Source: a virus. From it: a stretch of DNA of 64,000 nucleotides. Positions 27,016 through 35,517 of this stretch are shown piece after piece. The notes under the pieces are model-generated. The model was not told where the DNA came from and made no database searches. It worked only from the letters and a program-made list of their open reading frames with translations. How positions within the stretch are numbered: position 1 is the first letter of the stretch; each line of letters begins with the position of its first letter. Position numbers and translations under genes: made by a program. The stretch covers positions 53,887 to 117,886 of the IMG/VR virus record IMGVR_UViG_3300002835_000047; one strand, 5' to 3'.

Positions 27016-27525
27016 TTAATTCCAGTCAATTTTAGGACAGTACTTGTAATAGGTTGCTTTAACCATTTCAACAATGATATTAGAACGTTTTTCTTCTTTC
27101 GGTAGATTTCTTCTTTTTCTTTCTTTTATTTTTTTTCCGAGGTAATAAATAAACGAAGAAACACCAATAATTAAACCTCCGGCCCATGCAGCAAAACCAA
27201 TCTCAATTAAACTTTTTAAAAAAGAACCTTTAACCGGTGTGTACCAAAATAACATAATGGGACTGAGAGCTGCAATTAGACATACAATTGAAGCAGAAAA
27301 AATAATCCAACAAACGAAACCAAGACCAATTCTATGACCAAGTGATTCGTTACACGAATTTTTATCTATAATAATATAAGGAAAAGAAATAATAAATAGT
27401 GGAATTACGAATACATAAGCCATTACCAATTTCCAAAAGTATGGACATAAATTGGTTGGAAGTTCACTTGTTCCGTAAAACCAACGGAAGAGTTTTGCTG
27501 AGATTGAGTTTTTGTTGAGTTTCAT
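27016..27525 (-). CDS. Membrane protein, P-T-N-L-C-P-Y-F-W-K family, copy 1
   Basis: 169 residues. N-terminal motif S-A-K-L-F-R-W-F-Y and P-T-N-L-C-P-Y-F-W-K-L, three to four transmembrane helices (about 32-52, 68-92, 105-127), then a charged cytoplasmic tail ending Y-C-P-K-I-D-W-N. A clear paralog lies at 60911-61399, 33 kb away. Function unknown. Confidence 0.65.
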   Translation of the reverse strand: MKLNKNSISAKLFRWFYGTSELPTNLCPYFWKLVMAYVFVIPLFIISFPYIIIDKNSCNESLGHRIGLGFVCWIIFSASIVCLIAALSPIMLFWYTPVKGSFLKSLIEIGFAAWAGGLIIGVSSFIYYLGKKIKERKRRNLPKEEKRSNIIVEMVKATYYKYCPKIDWN

Positions 27526-27569
27526 ATTTTTACTAGTTTAAATTTTTCATCACCAATGTTTTCATACTT

Positions 27570-28226
27570 TCATTTTTTATTTTGTAATTCTTTTAAATAA
27601 TCTATATAATCATCCAAATCCATTATTGTATTAAAAGTAGGCTCAATTGCTTTGATTTGTTTAATAGTATCTATTTCTTTACCAGATCTGTAATAATGAG
27701 TCTCAATAGCATCTGCTAAGTCTTGAATGTATTTTGGTGCAGCAACTGAGATTCTTAAATCATACCAAGACCATTTTGTTTTATAATCTGTGAATGTAAT
27801 TCCTTTAGTTAGTTTTCTATGTAAGTTGTGTAGTGTCCTATTACGAACTCTTACAATAGAATTATCGTTACCAAATACTTGAAGGAATCTAAGAAACCAA
27901 CGTGGGCACCACCAAGGTTTTGCCTCATAATCCATAGCTAAAACCAATGGAACCATAACTTTATGATAGTTATTGTAATCAGGCACAGAACCTAAATAAC
28001 CATACTTTTCAGAAAATCTTCTAGGAAAGAAAATATAACGGATATCATCCCACTCTACATCACGAGTATGAATTATACCTTTCTTTCTACTTCTCCAAAA
28101 TAAGAGAGATTGTCCAAAGTCTTTGACTTTATCAATAAGTGTACGATTGTCCTTAAAAGGACCAAATTTACTTTTTTTCATAGCAAAAGGGTCTGAATCA
28201 TATAAGTCAGGATTAATTTGTGTCAT
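27570..28226 (-). CDS. Conserved phage hypothetical protein
   Basis: 218 residues, Trp/Arg/Tyr-rich (W-W-C-P-R-W-F-L-R-F), no signal or membrane helix. Overlaps the dNMP kinase gene by 14 bases. No family recognised with confidence. Confidence 0.55.
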   Translation of the reverse strand: MTQINPDLYDSDPFAMKKSKFGPFKDNRTLIDKVKDFGQSLLFWRSRKKGIIHTRDVEWDDIRYIFFPRRFSEKYGYLGSVPDYNNYHKVMVPLVLAMDYEAKPWWCPRWFLRFLQVFGNDNSIVRVRNRTLHNLHRKLTKGITFTDYKTKWSWYDLRISVAAPKYIQDLADAIETHYYRSGKEIDTIKQIKAIEPTFNTIMDLDDYIDYLKELQNKK

Positions 28227-28866
28227 TATTATTTAAAATTTCAAGTAAAGATTTAATTTTAGATTTTAATTTTTTTAAATCACCGTCATTTTCAATAACA
28301 TAATCAAAGTCATATCCATCTAAAGCTGTTTCACTTGGATGATCATTAATAACTTTAACTATATGGTTGCTATGACTAGGGCGGTTAACCCTAATCACAA
28401 TACCACCTTTTTCTTTGATTGCTTTAAACTCATTTGGAAATCTAACATCTGTAATAATCCAATACTGATCTTTTGTATAATCTGAAAAGAGAGCATTTAC
28501 CCAAACATTTTCATGAAGACCATTTCGCATAGCTTCTGTTCCAAGTTTTTGTAATAAATCTCTTACAGACATCATCTCAATAACTGTAATATCTTTAAAA
28601 GGTTCAATTGCACTGAGGGGATTTTGTTTATTAGGCTTACCCCATTCAGATCCAAGAATTGTTTTTTTAAATTCTTGATCTTCAAACTTTTCTATGGGAA
28701 TTCCAGTAAGTAAACTAGCAACTGCTTTTAATTTACCGGCAAATTTCATATTTTGCCAAACCTTACCATTAGGTAATGTATAAGTTTCTTTAATGATATT
28801 ATAAATAGTGTCTTTACCAGAACCTATTTTGCCGCTAATCCCTATTAATTTTAACTTGTTTTTCAT
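28213..28866 (-). CDS. Deoxynucleoside monophosphate kinase
   Basis: 217 residues. P-loop G-I-S-G-K-I-G-S-G-K-D (residues 9-19) and W-I-I-T-D-V-R-F-P-N-E (the acidic/Arg segment typical of T4 gene 1-type dNMP kinases), then R-V-N-R-P-S. It phosphorylates dNMPs to dNDPs, feeding dNTP synthesis with the RNR encoded at 15-18 kb. Sits among nucleotide-metabolism genes, near MazG and polymerase. Confidence 0.8.
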   Translation of the reverse strand: MKNKLKLIGISGKIGSGKDTIYNIIKETYTLPNGKVWQNMKFAGKLKAVASLLTGIPIEKFEDQEFKKTILGSEWGKPNKQNPLSAIEPFKDITVIEMMSVRDLLQKLGTEAMRNGLHENVWVNALFSDYTKDQYWIITDVRFPNEFKAIKEKGGIVIRVNRPSHSNHIVKVINDHPSETALDGYDFDYVIENDGDLKKLKSKIKSLLEILNNNDTN

Positions 28867-29218
28867 TGTTTATAACCGTTTTAATTTCAGTTAAAATTTT
28901 ATCCATTTGTTCTGAAATTAGTTTATTTACTTTATTTGTGCTTCCAGGCACATAACACTCACTCAAAACTCGATATGTTGATTTTAATTCATTTAATTTT
29001 GCTTCATGTTCAGGAGTTTTTTTTTCTTCTGTATGATTTTTATGCTTAATTTCTATAGCGTCATCTAAAGAAAAATCCATTCCTTTTTCATGCAGCTTTG
29101 CAAAAACATCTTGAATAGTTGCTACAGTTGTCAAGTCGTCAATATAAATATTACTCATTACAAGAGCTGTTTTTACAAACTCAGGTTTCAGGGTCCTTAA
29201 TGGATATGTTGTTTTCAT
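28835..29218 (-). CDS. Hypothetical helical protein
   Basis: 127 residues from the ATG at 29218 (M-K-T-T-Y-P-L-R-T); an upstream TTG would only lengthen the overlap with the gene before. Soluble, charged and helical. Overlaps dNMP kinase by 32 bases and the zinc-ribbon gene by 38. Unknown. Confidence 0.5.
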   Translation of the reverse strand: MKTTYPLRTLKPEFVKTALVMSNIYIDDLTTVATIQDVFAKLHEKGMDFSLDDAIEIKHKNHTEEKKTPEHEAKLNELKSTYRVLSECYVPGSTNKVNKLISEQMDKILTEIKTVINNEKQVKINRD

Positions 29219-29591
29219 GTCTGTATTGAAGTTCTTTATCAATAAGTTTTAAGTGCCATTCATCACCACCATATGCCAAAACAGATTTAAGATGTTCATC
29301 AGTCATTTCAGCAAGTGTTAACCAGGTAAGTGGTTCTTTGCCATTCTTACCTCTTGAGCCACGTGTAGCATACAGCCTTACCTTTTCAAAAGGTTCATCT
29401 GCATATACTACAAAGGGCTTAATTAATTTTAAGTCTAAAGCGCCGTAGCGCAAATACGTTGTACCACCATCAATACTTGCCATGTTACTACAACCACAAG
29501 TTTTGTAATCATGACGATGATAACTAACAATGGTTGTAGAACATATTGAGCAAGTAAGTGAATTATATACAATTTGTCTATTCTCAATCAT
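29181..29591 (-). CDS. Small zinc-ribbon phage protein
   Basis: 136 residues. Near the N-terminus C-S-I-C, then H-R-H-D-Y-K-T-C-G-C, then D-G-G: a four-Cys zinc site in a pattern I recognise from small phage proteins (C-x2-C...H-R-H-D...C-x-C...D-G-G). The rest has no known domain. Its ATG overlaps the previous stop (TAATG). Confidence 0.55.
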   Translation of the reverse strand: MIENRQIVYNSLTCSICSTTIVSYHRHDYKTCGCSNMASIDGGTTYLRYGALDLKLIKPFVVYADEPFEKVRLYATRGSRGKNGKEPLTWLTLAEMTDEHLKSVLAYGGDEWHLKLIDKELQYRHENNISIKDPET

Positions 29592-29686
29592 TAAATTGAT
29601 ACTAGAAAAGATAAAGAAAACATTACAAGCAAATAAATTATTAAATAAATAGCCTGTTTAAGATCATGTTTTAAAAAATCATTCAT
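29591..29686 (-). CDS. 31-residue transmembrane micropeptide
   Basis: Start and stop both overlap neighbours as TAATG (29684-29688 and 29589-29593), a tight fit that argues for a real gene. A short polar start then one helix (A-I-Y-L-I-I-Y-L-L-V-M-F-S-L-S-F-L-V). Unknown role. Confidence 0.45.
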   Translation of the reverse strand: MNDFLKHDLKQAIYLIIYLLVMFSLSFLVSI

Positions 29687-29988
29687 TATTTATCTTTTAC
29701 AAATTGGCCATTTACCATTTTACCGGTACGTTTACTTATTACATTATAAGCAGACTCAAGGCAATCTTCTAATTTAAGATTTTGCATTTTAGCCTGGATA
29801 ATTAAAGTAACCATGATATCGCCCATTGAATCAATGATTTCATCACGGTCATTTGTGTTTACTGCTCTACAAAACTCTGTGGTTTCTTCCAAAGTTTTGA
29901 GAGCTTGAGCCATAGGTGTAGCCTTTGATAAGATCCCTTTTTCAGAGGCCCATTCTTCTACAGCACATTCTAATTCAAAATAATCCAT
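29686..29988 (-). CDS. MazG-like nucleotide pyrophosphohydrolase
   Basis: 100 residues, one all-alpha NTP-PPase domain. Metal-binding motifs L-E-E-T-T-E and D-S-M-G-D, then K-R-T-G-K-M-V-N-G-Q-F-V. Hydrolyses (d)NTPs to monophosphates, cleaning unusual nucleotides or lowering alarmones. It lies directly after the DNA polymerase gene. A second, different MazG is at 45767. Confidence 0.7.
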   Translation of the reverse strand: MDYFELECAVEEWASEKGILSKATPMAQALKTLEETTEFCRAVNTNDRDEIIDSMGDIMVTLIIQAKMQNLKLEDCLESAYNVISKRTGKMVNGQFVKDK

Positions 29989-29989
29989 A

Positions 29990-31993
29990 TTAAAATAGTT
30001 TAAGTTGTTGTGATTTGTAATTAATTATATTTTCTATTTCTGATTCAATTAACTGAAAATAATAGTTTTGATTTATTTTATATAAATCCCATTTTGGTTT
30101 AATTTCTATTTTGTTAAATAGTACTTGCATCCATTGACCGGCTTCTAATTGTATTTCTCTACCATCTTCTTTATTTATCTTGGTTATTTTACAAGATTCT
30201 AGGTGGTCACTTTTAGAAATATAATATCTATTAATCTTTTGAATTTCTTTTTCAAAATAAGAGTTATCTTTTACAAATCGTGCAACTTGTTTCCACTGTC
30301 CTTTAGACTTTTTTCCTATACAGTAGTCCAAAATATTTTTATTACTTTCCAAGTAATCATTAGGTAAAATATTATGTATAAAATAATAGTATATAGCTTT
30401 ACGTACAATTAGTGTTGATTTGTTTTTATGGAGCGCTAAGTTATGAAAATCAAACCTACCTGTTAATTTACAAGGAGCATACATATATTTAGAGTCTTCA
30501 ACTTTAAATAAATAATGCGGAAATTCTTTTTTTAGTTTTCCCCATTCATATAAATCAATCTCTTTGTAATTATTTAAAGCAATATAATTATTTACATCAC
30601 TCAAAATAAGTGTTTGATATTCATTATGTTCTAATTTAAGATTCGTTATTTGTTCCCATTTATGACATATTTCCATATATTTTTCATAATATATTCTAGG
30701 AATTTTAGTTTCTATACCATCTGTATTTTGCATTAATGCTTGTGCCTCAGGAATATTTTCCATAATCATTTCATAGAGCATCATAAGATTAAGCTGCCCG
30801 TTAACTGTTACTTTCATAGTAAACTCCGGATCATAAAAGAAACTGTCTTTTTCATTACTTAAACCAAATGTAGAATTTAGAACGATTTTGAAAACATAGT
30901 TCATAATATCCTTTTTTGGAATTTTAACTCTTTCATTAAAAAACCATTCATATTGATCACAAAACTCTTTTGTAGGAAAGTGCCCTGGAGCCCAAGAATT
31001 CTTAATTGCTAAATTAGGATAAAAGCTTATTACATCAGACGTTATAATTACATAATCTTTATCTGATTTATATACACCTGATTTATTTGCAGCATGTACA
31101 CCACCTAAGCCAAAATGAGTGGTTACATTTTTGTATTTCATTGAATATTTAAAACTGCCTTTTAGATTATCAGCCTTTACTTCTATTGTTTTAAATTTAT
31201 CTAAAAGGGACTTAAACTCTTTTGACTCAAATTGTATATAGTTTAAAATTAAATCTGATAGTTTGATAGTAGTTCTATAACTACGCATCTTTTTAATATC
31301 CTTTTTAGGAATATTTAGTTTTTGAGATAAGTAGTATAAAAAAATTTCTTTACTTATTCTAGGCTCTGATGCGCTAAATAAGTTAACATCATATTTTTTA
31401 CTTAAATCTTTTCTTAATTTTATTTGAGATTGAGATTGGTTGTAAATTTCTTTAGTTGATAAAACGTCATTTGCACAATAATCAATAATTGTATTTATTT
31501 CTGTTTCAGTTGTAATTATAGTTTCATGGTGAATGGGCATTTCTAAAATATTATCCCAATCCATACTATACTGTATCCATTTTAAACTAGATAGTTTTTG
31601 AGGATTATCCCAGTGATTCATTTTAAATAGGTCAATTTGACCTATTTTCATTTTAAAGGGTGCATAATCTTGAAACTCTTTGTTGTCGTTTTTATTAATG
31701 CATTTTGCAGCATAAAGATGAATTATTTCAGCTATTTCGCAACCGGTTAAATTTTGCCATAGCTTATAATTATCTAAAATATAATGTGTGATTTGGCTGT
31801 CAAAGGCCAGACCATTATATGATATATGCCATTCTTTATTTTCTTTATTCTTTATTATAAAATTAACAAAGTTTTCAAATTCATTTCTGAGATCATGAAC
31901 AACAAAAACTTTTCTTTCAGAATTTTTATAGTGCTCAAAAACTGCAACAAAACAGTTTTTCAGCGTTTCGTAGTCCATTACCCAATGATTCAT
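29990..31993 (-). CDS. Family B DNA polymerase (compact)
   Basis: 667 residues. 3'-5' exonuclease motifs: Exo I D7-x-E9, Exo II N60...F-D65, Exo III Y172-x3-D176. Polymerase motifs: A, D320-V-I-S-F-Y-P; B, K369-x3-N-S-T-F-G377; C, N423-T-D425-G. Motif C usually reads D-T-D-S; here the first Asp is Asn and Ser is Gly, but the catalytic Asp (second D) is kept. Replicates the phage genome with proofreading. No terminal-protein gene is recognised nearby, so priming is probably by the DnaG-type primase at 39705. Confidence 0.85.
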   Translation of the reverse strand: MNHWVMDYETLKNCFVAVFEHYKNSERKVFVVHDLRNEFENFVNFIIKNKENKEWHISYNGLAFDSQITHYILDNYKLWQNLTGCEIAEIIHLYAAKCINKNDNKEFQDYAPFKMKIGQIDLFKMNHWDNPQKLSSLKWIQYSMDWDNILEMPIHHETIITTETEINTIIDYCANDVLSTKEIYNQSQSQIKLRKDLSKKYDVNLFSASEPRISKEIFLYYLSQKLNIPKKDIKKMRSYRTTIKLSDLILNYIQFESKEFKSLLDKFKTIEVKADNLKGSFKYSMKYKNVTTHFGLGGVHAANKSGVYKSDKDYVIITSDVISFYPNLAIKNSWAPGHFPTKEFCDQYEWFFNERVKIPKKDIMNYVFKIVLNSTFGLSNEKDSFFYDPEFTMKVTVNGQLNLMMLYEMIMENIPEAQALMQNTDGIETKIPRIYYEKYMEICHKWEQITNLKLEHNEYQTLILSDVNNYIALNNYKEIDLYEWGKLKKEFPHYLFKVEDSKYMYAPCKLTGRFDFHNLALHKNKSTLIVRKAIYYYFIHNILPNDYLESNKNILDYCIGKKSKGQWKQVARFVKDNSYFEKEIQKINRYYISKSDHLESCKITKINKEDGREIQLEAGQWMQVLFNKIEIKPKWDLYKINQNYYFQLIESEIENIINYKSQQLKLF

Positions 31994-31996
31994 CCA

Positions 31997-32383
31997 TTAC
32001 TTTTTATATATTTCTTTTATGTGACTATCTATTGGAATTGGATCACCATTTTCATCAATTCGTACAAACTTAATATTTGTTGATAATATTACAGTTTGCG
32101 CACCAGAATATATATTATGAGCCCTAGCTTCCATATAAAAAGTCATACTTGTATTTCCAACTTCTTTTACATCTCCATAAATTTTAATTAATTGACCTTC
32201 TTTTGCAGATCTTTTAAAAATGCATTTGTCAATCATTACGGTTACCATTCTAGGTGTATTACATATTTCCATAGCAAATGCAGCGGCGGCAGAGTCTAGC
32301 CAAGCTAGCAACTTGCCGCCGAATAAATTTGCATGAAAACCTAAATCAGACTTTTTAACCGGATGAGTGGTTATCAAGTTCAT
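31997..32383 (-). CDS. Acyl-CoA thioesterase, hotdog fold
   Basis: 128 residues. The pattern D-L-G-F-H-A-N-L-F-G-G-K-L-L-A-W-L-D (active-site loop and helix) and K-F-V-R-I-D-E-N-G-D-P-I-P-I matches the bacterial YciA/BFIT acyl-CoA hydrolase family closely. It would release free fatty acids from acyl-CoA. It lies in the replication operon, 3 bases from the DNA polymerase, so it is phage-carried rather than contamination. A metabolic gene rare in phages. Confidence 0.8.
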   Translation of the reverse strand: MNLITTHPVKKSDLGFHANLFGGKLLAWLDSAAAAFAMEICNTPRMVTVMIDKCIFKRSAKEGQLIKIYGDVKEVGNTSMTFYMEARAHNIYSGAQTVILSTNIKFVRIDENGDPIPIDSHIKEIYKK

Positions 32384-32385
32384 AA

Positions 32386-32805
32386 CTAAATTTCTAGGTT
32401 GCTCTTTAATTTAGTTTCATTTACATCTACAAAGTAACGTGAAATATCAAAATCTTCACTGTTCACAGCAAACAAATATACAAACTGTACAATTTCATCT
32501 TTTTCTTTAATATAAATTTCAGAAAAAGTTTCAATTTGTAATCTTTGCTCTTTAACAACTTTGCCGGTTTCTGAATTTGGAAACTTTAATTTCATTGGCT
32601 GTCCTTCATCATCTAATCTAGGAACCATATGTAAAGCTTCTTTTTTTACTTTACTTATTACAGCTAGAACACCTGATGATGGATCATACATTGCTTCAAC
32701 ATAAGGACAATCCAAAGTTAAGGGAATTAAACTAAAAGAGTTTAAACCCCTAAATGCTGTACTAATAAGCATCATATTTTTTCCAAATGTGGCTTTTTCT
32801 TTCAT
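32386..32805 (-). CDS. Hypothetical protein
   Basis: 139 residues, soluble, mixed alpha/beta; the S-A-I/V-S-K-V-K-K-E-A-L stretch and a beta-rich C-terminal half are all that stands out. Directly downstream of a TATATTTG promoter box, so probably the first gene of the operon with the thioesterase and DNA polymerase. Confidence 0.55.
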   Translation of the reverse strand: MKEKATFGKNMMLISTAFRGLNSFSLIPLTLDCPYVEAMYDPSSGVLAVISKVKKEALHMVPRLDDEGQPMKLKFPNSETGKVVKEQRLQIETFSEIYIKEKDEIVQFVYLFAVNSEDFDISRYFVDVNETKLKSNLEI

Positions 32806-32822
32806 TGTGTGTGTTTTTTTTA

Positions 32823-32830
32823 CAAATATA
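32823..32830 (-). promoter_or_regulatory. Predicted -7 box (TATATTTG)
   Basis: TATATTTG on the minus strand fits the Bacteroidota TAnnTTTG consensus, 17 bases before the start of the 32805 gene in a 33-base gap. No clear -33 TTG at standard spacing. Confidence 0.45.
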
Positions 32831-32838
32831 TAGAAATA

Positions 32839-33390
32839 TTATAGTTTAATTTCTTTTTCTTGTAAAATTTTTTCTTTAAAACATTCTTTTTCAAAATCAG
32901 GCTTACTGCAGATTTCATGTACCTCTCTAATTAGCTTAATATCAACTCCTAAGTTTTCTGCATACATTTCATGATAGTTACCTGGATCTAAAAAACTTTT
33001 AATATACTCTGAAATTTTACCATAGTCTGCAAAATAATTTAAAATTATTTCTTTGGATTTCATAGACATTTTAGAATAATGACCATTGACAAATTGATTA
33101 AAATCATATCTATAACTTTTAAAGTTAAAAATATAGACTTGCTTATCAACTAAATTATAATAAGATTCTAATAAATTATGGTTTTTCAAATACTTTGTTT
33201 CAAAGTTTTTAAAATCTAAAGTCATTTCACATTTATATACACATATAAACTTATAATCTGAAATTTGTATGAATTCGTCCCAGCAGATAAATGTATCTGC
33301 CGGAACAAACTCAATGCTTTTCTTAAACTTTAATAAAGGATAAAGAAAAACTTTACTTTTTTGAAAATAAGATGTATATATAATGTTCAT
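32839..33390 (-). CDS. Hypothetical protein
   Basis: 183 residues, rich in Tyr/Phe/Lys, no membrane helix. One base from the PD-(D/E)XK gene, so co-expressed with the recombination block. Not recognised. Confidence 0.5.
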   Translation of the reverse strand: MNIIYTSYFQKSKVFLYPLLKFKKSIEFVPADTFICWDEFIQISDYKFICVYKCEMTLDFKNFETKYLKNHNLLESYYNLVDKQVYIFNFKSYRYDFNQFVNGHYSKMSMKSKEIILNYFADYGKISEYIKSFLDPGNYHEMYAENLGVDIKLIREVHEICSKPDFEKECFKEKILQEKEIKL

Positions 33391-33391
33391 A

Positions 33392-34396
33392 TTATAATTT
33401 AACTTTACTTATTAAGTATTTGTAAGGTAAAGTATAATTATTATTATCGTAATGATATGATGCAACATTTTTAATTATATTATTTAGATTATCTGTCCAA
33501 GTGACGTTAAGTGTAGAATGATCAACTTCAAATGGATATATTTGATTATACTTATCGATAACTACAAATATAAATATGACTTTATAATTTTGCTTTTCTT
33601 TAGGTAAATTTTCATATACTAACTTATTATATATTGCGGCCTGGAGTCCATAGTTATAATAATTTACGGATTCTGGAAAATCATCAATTGTTTTACTTGT
33701 AGTTTTTAAATCTAAAATTGTAACTGTTTTTGTACTATCATCAATTTTGTAAAAATCAACATAACCTTTTAAACCAAAATTAACATGTTTTAAATCACAT
33801 TCTAAATATTTTTCCTTAAATGTTTCTATAGAATCTAAAGGGAAATCTGTTTGTGCTTCGCCTATCAGACTTTTAATTTCCTCATTACTCTTTATAAGTT
33901 CAACTTGTTCTTGACATTTAGTTAGTGTTTCTTGATCTAATACATCTACTTTAGGATTATTAATAAATTTCCAGTATTCTAAATTTTCTTTAGATTGAAT
34001 TTTAGATAATCTTGCAGAATCTTCATTAAGCGATTGATATAAATTTTCTTCTTTTAATATCCTTAATATTGGCTCTTCAAGTTCTTTATCCATAAGGTCA
34101 ATCTCGTTGCTCTCATGCTGCATTAACAATGAATTTGCCAGTTTTTGCATGATTTTTCGTACATTATCAGTGGGTAATTTACCCGGAATAACTTTAAATT
34201 TTTTATTTAAATTTTCCGGTTCAAACAATAAACAGTGCAAGACTTTACCTTCAATTAAATGCTTGTCTAATCTCTCTTGTTTTTGTTTAAGTATATAGTC
34301 CTTATAAAATAAAGAAGGACAAAATAAAAGTTTATTTAAGGATGAATAACTAAACTTAAATGGATTTGCGTAAAATTCTTTTTCTTCGTTGGTCAT
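33392..34396 (-). CDS. PD-(D/E)XK exonuclease (RecB/Cas4-like)
   Basis: 334 residues. G-Y-V-D-F (first Asp) then I-L-D-L-K-T-T (D-x-K) around residues 220-240, then Y-G-L-Q-A-A-I-Y (QxxxY). The N-terminal F-S-Y-S-S-L-N-K-L-L-F-C-P is typical of RecB-like nucleases. Likely a 5'-3' exonuclease making single strands for the Sak4-like/SSB recombination proteins. Overlaps the next gene by 4 bases. Confidence 0.75.
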   Translation of the reverse strand: MTNEEKEFYANPFKFSYSSLNKLLFCPSLFYKDYILKQKQERLDKHLIEGKVLHCLLFEPENLNKKFKVIPGKLPTDNVRKIMQKLANSLLMQHESNEIDLMDKELEEPILRILKEENLYQSLNEDSARLSKIQSKENLEYWKFINNPKVDVLDQETLTKCQEQVELIKSNEEIKSLIGEAQTDFPLDSIETFKEKYLECDLKHVNFGLKGYVDFYKIDDSTKTVTILDLKTTSKTIDDFPESVNYYNYGLQAAIYNKLVYENLPKEKQNYKVIFIFVVIDKYNQIYPFEVDHSTLNVTWTDNLNNIIKNVASYHYDNNNYTLPYKYLISKVKL

Positions 34397-35517
34397 GGGA
34401 TTCTATTGATTAATTCATTTTTAATATTAGACTTTAACTTTACATTTTCAATTGTAAATTCAAAAACTGATTCATCAAAACCTACAGACTTTTGCATAAA
34501 CCTCAATACTTTTTCAGATGTGATTTTAAAAGCAAATTCTGTTAGTTTCTTATCTTCACTTAGCGCTTGTAAGAAATTTGAAAACATAGTTAACCGAGAA
34601 TACTCATTCGCTCTTACATATTTAGAAAAATGAGCTCTTAAAGTTTTTACATTTATACTATTCCAGATATCAGAATTAAGTTTAAAATGATTACTGTGTG
34701 ACCATAATAAAGCAGCAACTATATCAAAAGATTTTTCATAATTACAATTAGCTAAAACTGATAATATCATATTTGTATCTGGAATTGATACATTATTATT
34801 TTCCAATAAATCATTAAAATAATTATAATTATCTTCTGTTAAAGTTATAGCACTTTCATTTGCAAATTTTATAAGATCTTTATCTAATAATAACTTATTA
34901 CAATTTATTAAATCATTATACGTGTCATAATCACTTAATTTAAAAATGTGTGTTCTAAAATATTCAGTTTTTTCTAAATTTAGTAACTCAGATATGTTTT
35001 CAGTCGTTTGATTACTAAAATGTACTTTAAATGATACACCAATTTCAAATTGTGAATTTTTACTTTGCTCATTTAAAAAATTAATTACCTCGTCAAAAGT
35101 TTCATTTAAACGATACTTAGATTTTTTAAATTTATCTAAATTTTTTATAAATTCAGATAATGTAAGCCAACTGCAATGAACACCTGTAAATAATTTAGAA
35201 ACTGTATCTGGAGATATAATAACATATTTAGATTTATTAAGATCTCGTGTTACTGATAAATTATAATCTTTTTTAAGTATTTCTACTTTATCTCTAGGTA
35301 ATTTAATATCAGAAGTTCTATAAATTACAGCATCTTTTATATCTGAATTTGTAATATCCAAGGTTTTGATATCTAAAGCCTCATCTAATGAATAACCTTT
35401 ATTTAAAATAGCATAAGTATAAGGATCAGTTTCATTCAAAATACGCAATGAAAGCGTTCCCAGTGTAGAACTAATAGCGGTTGAATAAAATTTTAAAATT
35501 TTTATTTTGTTTTTCAT
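34393..35517 (-). CDS. Hypothetical protein (block with MoxR/VWA)
   Basis: 374 residues, soluble, Asn/Leu-rich and mostly helical in the C-terminal half. Overlaps its neighbours by 4 bases on both sides. A weak resemblance between its C-terminal half and the next protein upstream suggests an old duplication. Unknown; may be a substrate or adaptor of the MoxR/VWA machine. Confidence 0.55.
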   Translation of the reverse strand: MKNKIKILKFYSTAISSTLGTLSLRILNETDPYTYAILNKGYSLDEALDIKTLDITNSDIKDAVIYRTSDIKLPRDKVEILKKDYNLSVTRDLNKSKYVIISPDTVSKLFTGVHCSWLTLSEFIKNLDKFKKSKYRLNETFDEVINFLNEQSKNSQFEIGVSFKVHFSNQTTENISELLNLEKTEYFRTHIFKLSDYDTYNDLINCNKLLLDKDLIKFANESAITLTEDNYNYFNDLLENNNVSIPDTNMILSVLANCNYEKSFDIVAALLWSHSNHFKLNSDIWNSINVKTLRAHFSKYVRANEYSRLTMFSNFLQALSEDKKLTEFAFKITSEKVLRFMQKSVGFDESVFEFTIENVKLKSNIKNELINRIP

